A stretch of 64,000 nt of DNA from Haloferax litoreum (GTDB lineage: Archaea > Halobacteriota > Halobacteria > Halobacteriales > Haloferacaceae). This document shows positions 59,312 to 64,000 of this stretch, one piece after another. The notes beneath the pieces were generated by a model, which was not told the origin of the DNA, ran no database searches, and saw only the letters and a list, made by a program, of their open reading frames with translations. The stretch spans positions 310,001 to 374,000 of the forward strand of contig NZ_WKJO01000001.1 of assembly GCF_009674605.1 (NCBI RefSeq), written 5' to 3'. The first letter of the stretch is position 1. Each line of letters begins with the position of its first letter. The translations under genes were made by a program, and so were the position numbers.

Positions 59312-59992
59312 TCAGTCGCGTTCGAGCAACACCACCGCACCGTAGACGACGCCAAAGAACGACAACATCGCTTCTGCTTTCGGGTTCGACGCGGTTCCTT
59401 TCGACCCGGATTGATAGACCACGTAGTACGTACCGTCGAGTTCGAACACCCGGCCTTCGCCCTCGTCGGCCCAGAGTGGTTCGTCCGTCTGTATCTGCTC
59501 TGTCCGAATCGCTCGTTCAGCGGCAGGATTCGGATAGGTAGAGAGCGACTGGGCGACGTCGTCGAGGGCAGTCGCCGCCGATACGCGTTCCGTCGAGAGG
59601 ACGAAATGCCCATCCTCCCACGCCGAGTTGTACGCGTAGACCCGTCCGTCACTGTACGCGAGGTACTGTTCCTCGGTCGCGAGGTACCCCGACGTACTCG
59701 ATACGATAGTCGGGTGGTCGACTTCCACGCTCTCGTTCAACGTCAGTGCTTCCAGCGTGCAGTACCGCGTGTCTGTCATCCCGAACGAGCAGTCGAACCC
59801 GTCGATTCCGTGGTGCATCTCGAATACCGCACCCTCGTCGGCGACCACCAGACGGTTCTCTTCGACCGTTATCTCGGCCGACTCGTAGACGTAGTCGGTG
59901 CCGGTTACCTCGAGCGCCGGCCCCCAGAACGGATTCGTGACGAGGAGGAGACCGAGGAGGATGCGGCGTGTGCGTGGGGAGGGCAGTCGCAT
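59312..59992 (-). CDS. Membrane-anchored exterior protein of unknown function
   Basis: A 226-residue protein with an N-terminal hydrophobic anchor (RILLGLLLVTNPFWGPAL) and a C-terminal hydrophobic segment (AMLSFFGVVYGAVVLL). The beta-rich, acidic exterior part carries two cysteines (FDCSFGM, RYCTLE), possibly a disulfide. Starts at ATG 59992 after the MATE gene on the same strand. A much longer in-frame ORF upstream is a shadow of the MATE gene. Family not recognised. Confidence 0.75.
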   Translation of the reverse strand: MRLPSPRTRRILLGLLLVTNPFWGPALEVTGTDYVYESAEITVEENRLVVADEGAVFEMHHGIDGFDCSFGMTDTRYCTLEALTLNESVEVDHPTIVSSTSGYLATEEQYLAYSDGRVYAYNSAWEDGHFVLSTERVSAATALDDVAQSLSTYPNPAAERAIRTEQIQTDEPLWADEGEGRVFELDGTYYVVYQSGSKGTASNPKAEAMLSFFGVVYGAVVLLERD

Positions 59993-60078
59993 ATTCACTC
60001 GCCACACTGTGACCGAAAAGTCGTTTCGGCTGTCAGTTCGGTGCCGGCGGGCCGTTCTCGACCCCTCGCCCACGACTC

Positions 60079-61533
60079 TCAGTCGTCGCCCGCCGTCGGT
60101 GCGGGTTCGTGGTCCAAGACACCCTCGCGCCACGTCCCCGCACGGAACCACGCGACTGCGACGACGAACGAGGCGACAGCGCCGACGACGTACGCCCACC
60201 AGAGGCCTTCGACACCCCACCCGAGACTGGAGATGGGTCCGACGAGGGGAACGCTCACCGTCCACGTGAACGCGGCGACGATTGCGACTGGGACGCGGAA
60301 AATCCACCGCGAGAGGAACGACAGGGCCATCGAGGCTTTCGTGATGCCAGCGCCGCGGAACGCGCCCTGAATGACCATGACGCCGCCGAAGAACGCCCAC
60401 GACGGCGCGATGATGCGGAGGAACGTGACCCCCTCGTCGATGACGGCCTGCTCGTCGATGAACAGGCGCATCGCTTCGTCGGGGAGCGCGACGACGAGGC
60501 CCGCGGCGGCAAAGAGCAGGCCCATCGTCGCCGCCATCGCCGTCCACGTGACTGAGGCGGCCCTGTCGGGCGTTCTGGCACCGAGGTTCTGGCCGACGCC
60601 TGTCGCCGTCGCCTGACCGACGGCCCCCGAGACAGTCCACGAGACGGACATCAGGCGAACGCCGATACCGTAAGCGGCAGTGGGAATCGGGCCGAAGCGG
60701 GCGACGAACCCGGCCATCACGACGGCCGAGAAACTCCGTGCCCACCCATCGAGCGTCGCTGGAGAGCCGATATCGACGAGTTTCTTCAGGCGTTCCGGGT
60801 CGGGCCGCAAGTCGGCGACGTGGAGTTTGACCCCCCAGTCGCCGCGGAGGAGGATGTAGACGCCGACGGCCGTCGCGAACAGGCGAGCGACGAATGTCGC
60901 GATGGCCGCACCGCGGGTGCCCATGCCGGCAATCGTGAGGTCGACTCCGAAGACGGAAACTGGCCCCGTCCCGAGGATAAGAATCGGGTCGAGGACGACG
61001 TTCAACCCCGCGGAGACGACCATCAACCACATCGCCGTCTTGGTGTCGCCTGCGCCCTGCAACGCTGCGCGGAACGCGAAGAAGAGGAACGTGAGTGGGA
61101 GCGAGAGGAAGATGACCTCGATGTAGGCGAGCGCTTCCGTGTAGACGGCACCCTGCGCGCCGATGAGTTCGAGCAGCGGATGTCGAAAGAGGAAGCCAGC
61201 GGCGGCGAGAGTCACGGAGACGGCAATCGTCAGCAGAATCGTCTGGCCGACGACGTGGTCGGCTTCTCTGTCCTCGCCGGCACCGACGTGCTGTGAGACG
61301 AGGGCAATCGTCGCCGCGGTGATTCCCATCGCAGTCGAGACGAACATCCAACTCATGGGGAACATGAGTGAGACGGCGGCGACGGCGTCCGCGCCGACGC
61401 GTCCGACCCAGAACACGTCCGCGAGGTTGTAGAGTGTCTGGAGCAGGTTGCCGGCGACGAGGGGCCACGAGAGGGCGAACAGTTTGGGGGCGATAGCCCC
61501 ATCTGTCATATCTATTCGCGATTCACTCGACAC
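60079..61533 (-). CDS. MATE-family multidrug exporter
   Basis: A 484-residue protein with twelve helices in two halves: LSWPLVAGNLLQTLYNLADVFWVGRVG, GMGTRGAAIATFVARL, GSPATLDGWARSF, and ATGVGQNLGARTPDRA. It exchanges Na+/H+ for cationic compounds. A GTG at 61533 is supported by TATA-like ATTCTTAACG (minus strand) about 27 bases upstream; an ATG at 61509 is the alternative. Confidence 0.91.
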   Translation of the reverse strand: MSSESRIDMTDGAIAPKLFALSWPLVAGNLLQTLYNLADVFWVGRVGADAVAAVSLMFPMSWMFVSTAMGITAATIALVSQHVGAGEDREADHVVGQTILLTIAVSVTLAAAGFLFRHPLLELIGAQGAVYTEALAYIEVIFLSLPLTFLFFAFRAALQGAGDTKTAMWLMVVSAGLNVVLDPILILGTGPVSVFGVDLTIAGMGTRGAAIATFVARLFATAVGVYILLRGDWGVKLHVADLRPDPERLKKLVDIGSPATLDGWARSFSAVVMAGFVARFGPIPTAAYGIGVRLMSVSWTVSGAVGQATATGVGQNLGARTPDRAASVTWTAMAATMGLLFAAAGLVVALPDEAMRLFIDEQAVIDEGVTFLRIIAPSWAFFGGVMVIQGAFRGAGITKASMALSFLSRWIFRVPVAIVAAFTWTVSVPLVGPISSLGWGVEGLWWAYVVGAVASFVVAVAWFRAGTWREGVLDHEPAPTAGDD

Positions 61534-61627
61534 GTTCGTCGGGTTAGTGTGCGTCGCGTTAAGAATGTGGGTCGCGGAACGTCTCGGCCGCCCAGACCGA
61601 CGTGAACGACCGTATCATTCACCTCTC

Positions 61628-61642
61628 GCGCGCGATGCGCGC
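61628..61642. repeat. GCGCGC-GAT-GCGCGC palindrome before topA
   Basis: Perfect 6+6 inverted repeat in the MATE-topA divergent intergenic region, about 95 bases upstream of the topA ATG. May be chance in a GC-rich genome. Confidence 0.35.
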
Positions 61643-61701
61643 ACCCACTCGTACACCCATATACGCGCGCGTTGAGGCCTCTAACCATCGAATTCGGCAC
61701 G

Positions 61702-61712
61702 AAAGGTTTAGA
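61702..61712 (+). promoter_or_regulatory. topA TATA box
   Basis: aaaggtttaga lies about 27-36 bases before the topA ATG at 61738, implying a leaderless transcript. Confidence 0.5.
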
Positions 61713-61737
61713 ACCTCCCCCGTCATATCGCCGCGCA

Positions 61738-64000
61738 ATGAGTCGTGGCCCCGACCTCATCATCACGGAGAAGGACAACGCCGCGAGACGTATCGCCGAC
61801 ATCTTGAGCGGCGAGACGGCCTCCGCAGAGCGAATGAACGGCGTGAACGTCTACAAGTGGGGCGGCAAGCGCTGTATCGGCCTCTCAGGTCACGTCGTCG
61901 GTGTCGACTTCCCTCCGGAGTACAACGACTGGCGTGACGTCGAACCGGTCGAACTCATCAGCGCTCCCGTCGAAAAACACCCCACGCAGGAGAACATCGT
62001 CGCCGCCCTCCGCCGACTCGCCCGCCGCGCCGGCAGTGTCACCATCGCCACAGACTACGACCGCGAAGGTGAACTCATCGGCAAGGAAGCGTACGAACTC
62101 GTCCGCGAGGTGAACGAAGACGTACCCGTCGACCGGGTTCGGTTCTCTTCCATCACGAAACGCGAAGTGACGGAGGCGTTCGAGAACCCCGACGACCTGG
62201 ACTTCGACCTCGCCGCCGCCGGCGAAGCACGACAGATTATCGACCTCGTGTGGGGGGCCGCCCTCACGCGATTCCTCTCACTCTCGGCCCGGCAACTCGG
62301 CAACGACTTCATCTCCGTCGGCCGGGTGCAGGGGCCGACGCTGAAACTCATCGTCGACCGCGAACGCGAAATCGAGGCGTTCGACCCCGAGGACTACTGG
62401 GAACTGTTCACCAACCTGACGAAGGACGCCGACGGGGCCGCCGAATCCTTCGAGGCCCAGTACTTCTACCTCGACGAGGACGGAACCGAAGCGGAACGTG
62501 TCTGGGACGAAGCGGCCGCAGAGGAGGCCTATCAGACCCTCCTCGGCGTCGACGCCGCCGAGGTCACGTCCGTCAAGCGACGGACTCGCACGGACAAACC
62601 ACCCGCGCCGTTCAATACGACGCAGTTCATCCGCGCCGCCGGGTCGATTGGCTACTCCGCCCAGCGAGCGATGAGTATCGCTGAAGACCTCTACACGGCA
62701 GGGTACATCACCTACCCACGTACGGACAACACCGTCTACCCGGACGACTTGGACCCGCGCGAACTCCTCGGTGCGTTCGAGGGTGACCGCCGCTTCAAGG
62801 AAGACGCCGAGTCCCTCCTCGAACAAGAGGAGATAGAACCGACCGAGGGCGACAACGAGACGACCGACCACCCGCCGATTCATCCGACTGGGGAACTCCC
62901 CTCCGCGTCGGACCTCTCGGACGACGAGTGGGACGTGTACGAACTCGTCGTCCGTCGGTTCTTCGCAACCGTCGCAGAAGACGCCGTGTGGGAACACCTC
63001 CGCGTCGTCGCCGAGGCCGCCGGTCTCTCGATGAAGGCGAACGGCAAACGCCTCCTCGAAGCGGGGTACCACGAGGTCTACCCGTACTTCAACTCCACCG
63101 AATCGTTCGTCCCCGACGTGGAAGAAGGCGAATCGCTCGCCGTCACCGACACACACCTCGACGCCAAGCAGACCCAACCGCCGCGTCGCTACGGGCAGTC
63201 GCGTCTCATCGAGACGATGGAGCAGATGGGCATCGGGACGAAAGCGACCCGCCACGACGTGATTCAGAAACTCTACGACCGCGGCTATATCGAGAGCGAC
63301 CCGCCGCGTCCGACCCGCCTCGCGCGGGCCGTCGTGGAGGCGTCCGAAGACTTCGCGAAACTCATCGTGAGCGAGGAGATGACCTCCCAACTCGAATCCG
63401 ACATGATGGCTATCGCCCGCGGCGAGGCCACGCTGGAGGACGTCACCGACGAGTCCAAGGAGATTCTTCAGGACGTGTTCGAGGGGCTGATGGAGTCCCG
63501 AGAAGAACTCGGAAAGCAACTCCAAGACTCGCTGAAGGCCGACAAGACGGTCGGCCCGTGCCCCGACTGCGGCGGTGACCTCGTCGTCCGCAAGAGTCGC
63601 CGTGGGTCGTACTTCATCGGGTGTGACTCCTATCCCGACTGTACGTACACCCTCCCCCTCCCGTCGACGGGGAAACCGCTCATCATGGAAGAGACGTGTG
63701 ACGAACACGACCTGCACCACATCAAGATGCTCGCCGGGCGCAAGACGTTCGTCCACGGATGTCCGCTCTGCAAGGCCGAAGAGGCAGACGAGGAAGACGA
63801 CTTGGTCATCGGCGCGTGCCCCGAGTGCGGTGAAGAACACGGGGGAGAACTCGCTATCAAGCGCCTCCGTTCCGGGTCTCGCCTCGTCGGGTGTACTCGC
63901 TACCCCGACTGCGACTACTCGCTTCCACTCCCGCGGCGGGGGGACATCGAAGTGACCGACGACTCGTGTGACGAACACGACCTACCGGAACTTCGCATCA
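61738..64000 (+). CDS. topA: DNA topoisomerase I (type IA), cut by the window end
   Basis: At least 754 residues, running off the right edge. Toprim domain: LIITEKDNAARRIADIL and TIATDYDREGELIG near residue 105. The catalytic Tyr326 is in GYITYPRTDN. After the core come zinc-ribbon repeats: PCPDCGGDLVVRKSRRG, GCDSYPDCTYTLPLP, CPLCK, ACPECGEEHGG and GCTRYPDCDYSLPLP. It relaxes negatively supercoiled DNA. ATG at 61738. Only the extreme C-terminus is missing. Confidence 0.95.
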   Translation, partial: MSRGPDLIITEKDNAARRIADILSGETASAERMNGVNVYKWGGKRCIGLSGHVVGVDFPPEYNDWRDVEPVELISAPVEKHPTQENIVAALRRLARRAGSVTIATDYDREGELIGKEAYELVREVNEDVPVDRVRFSSITKREVTEAFENPDDLDFDLAAAGEARQIIDLVWGAALTRFLSLSARQLGNDFISVGRVQGPTLKLIVDREREIEAFDPEDYWELFTNLTKDADGAAESFEAQYFYLDEDGTEAERVWDEAAAEEAYQTLLGVDAAEVTSVKRRTRTDKPPAPFNTTQFIRAAGSIGYSAQRAMSIAEDLYTAGYITYPRTDNTVYPDDLDPRELLGAFEGDRRFKEDAESLLEQEEIEPTEGDNETTDHPPIHPTGELPSASDLSDDEWDVYELVVRRFFATVAEDAVWEHLRVVAEAAGLSMKANGKRLLEAGYHEVYPYFNSTESFVPDVEEGESLAVTDTHLDAKQTQPPRRYGQSRLIETMEQMGIGTKATRHDVIQKLYDRGYIESDPPRPTRLARAVVEASEDFAKLIVSEEMTSQLESDMMAIARGEATLEDVTDESKEILQDVFEGLMESREELGKQLQDSLKADKTVGPCPDCGGDLVVRKSRRGSYFIGCDSYPDCTYTLPLPSTGKPLIMEETCDEHDLHHIKMLAGRKTFVHGCPLCKAEEADEEDDLVIGACPECGEEHGGELAIKRLRSGSRLVGCTRYPDCDYSLPLPRRGDIEVTDDSCDEHDLPELRI

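Noticed and set aside
59312-61468. 718-residue minus-strand ORF
   Set aside because: Only the last 226 codons (from 59992) are a real gene; the rest is an Arg-rich antisense-style frame shadowing the MATE gene.
62278-63978. 566-residue minus-strand ORF opposite topA
   Set aside because: Shadow of topA, which has Toprim, catalytic Tyr and zinc ribbons.
1-64000. CRISPR array or insertion sequence
   Set aside because: No regularly spaced direct repeats of suitable length and no transposase or integrase gene seen on either strand.

Overview
This is a piece of a haloarchaeal main chromosome, most likely Haloferax. DNA is GC-rich with GC-biased third codon positions, and proteins are strongly acidic. 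Many genes have a TATA-like box about 27 bases before the start codon and no leader, the usual haloarchaeal leaderless arrangement. Information-processing genes are archaeal: TFB, Spt5, SecE, L44e, S27e, aIF2-alpha, Nop10, FtsZ1, CetZ, NreA. The gene set and order (FtsZ1/SecE/Spt5, RosR-like regulator/Ppa, AN1-rhomboid, CetZ) match what I remember of Haloferax volcanii. The genus is inferred from that and was not searched.

Layout. 1-4.8 kb: a minus-strand type IV pilus/secretion cluster (DUF7310-like coiled coil, DUF7311-like exported protein, PilB ATPase, PilC membrane platform) with a promoter motif that recurs at the left edge of the window. 4.8-19 kb: CetZ, a phosphodiesterase, DNA polymerase X, a Mut7-C protein, small haloarchaeal families, NreA, a TFB lacking zinc-ribbon cysteines, RNase HI and a RosR-like PadR regulator. 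19-30 kb: pyrophosphatase, rhomboid protease, endonuclease V, a Get3/ArsA-like ATPase, CinA, a PHP-like protein, then Spt5-SecE-FtsZ1 and DtdA. 30-39 kb: three Ca2+/cation antiporter genes around aroE, an acidic HhH protein, the p-aminobenzoate operon pabB-pabA-pabC and a Rieske protein.

39-43 kb: an initiator tRNA-Met gene followed by two extra copies of its 3' end and a nested hairpin, which looks like an integration scar. Beside it is a GtrA / GT2 glycosyltransferase / DUF2298 set that resembles a three-part membrane glycosylation module. 43-46 kb: a translation operon (L44e, S27e, aIF2-alpha, Nop10) and a PAC2 protein. 46-57 kb: PhzF, small zinc protein, phosphoribosyltransferase, AEC transporter, MTA phosphorylase, CBS protein, ScpA-SMC and an M20 amidohydrolase. 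57-64 kb: GatB, a small zinc protein, a membrane-anchored unknown, a MATE exporter and topA, which is cut by the right edge.

Most of the window is conserved core genome with no insertion sequence or CRISPR array. The least explained parts are the tRNA-tail repeats and neighbouring glycosylation set, the TFB with no zinc ribbon, the repeated pilus promoter motif, and palindromes at the rosR, HhH-gene and ftsZ1 promoters.
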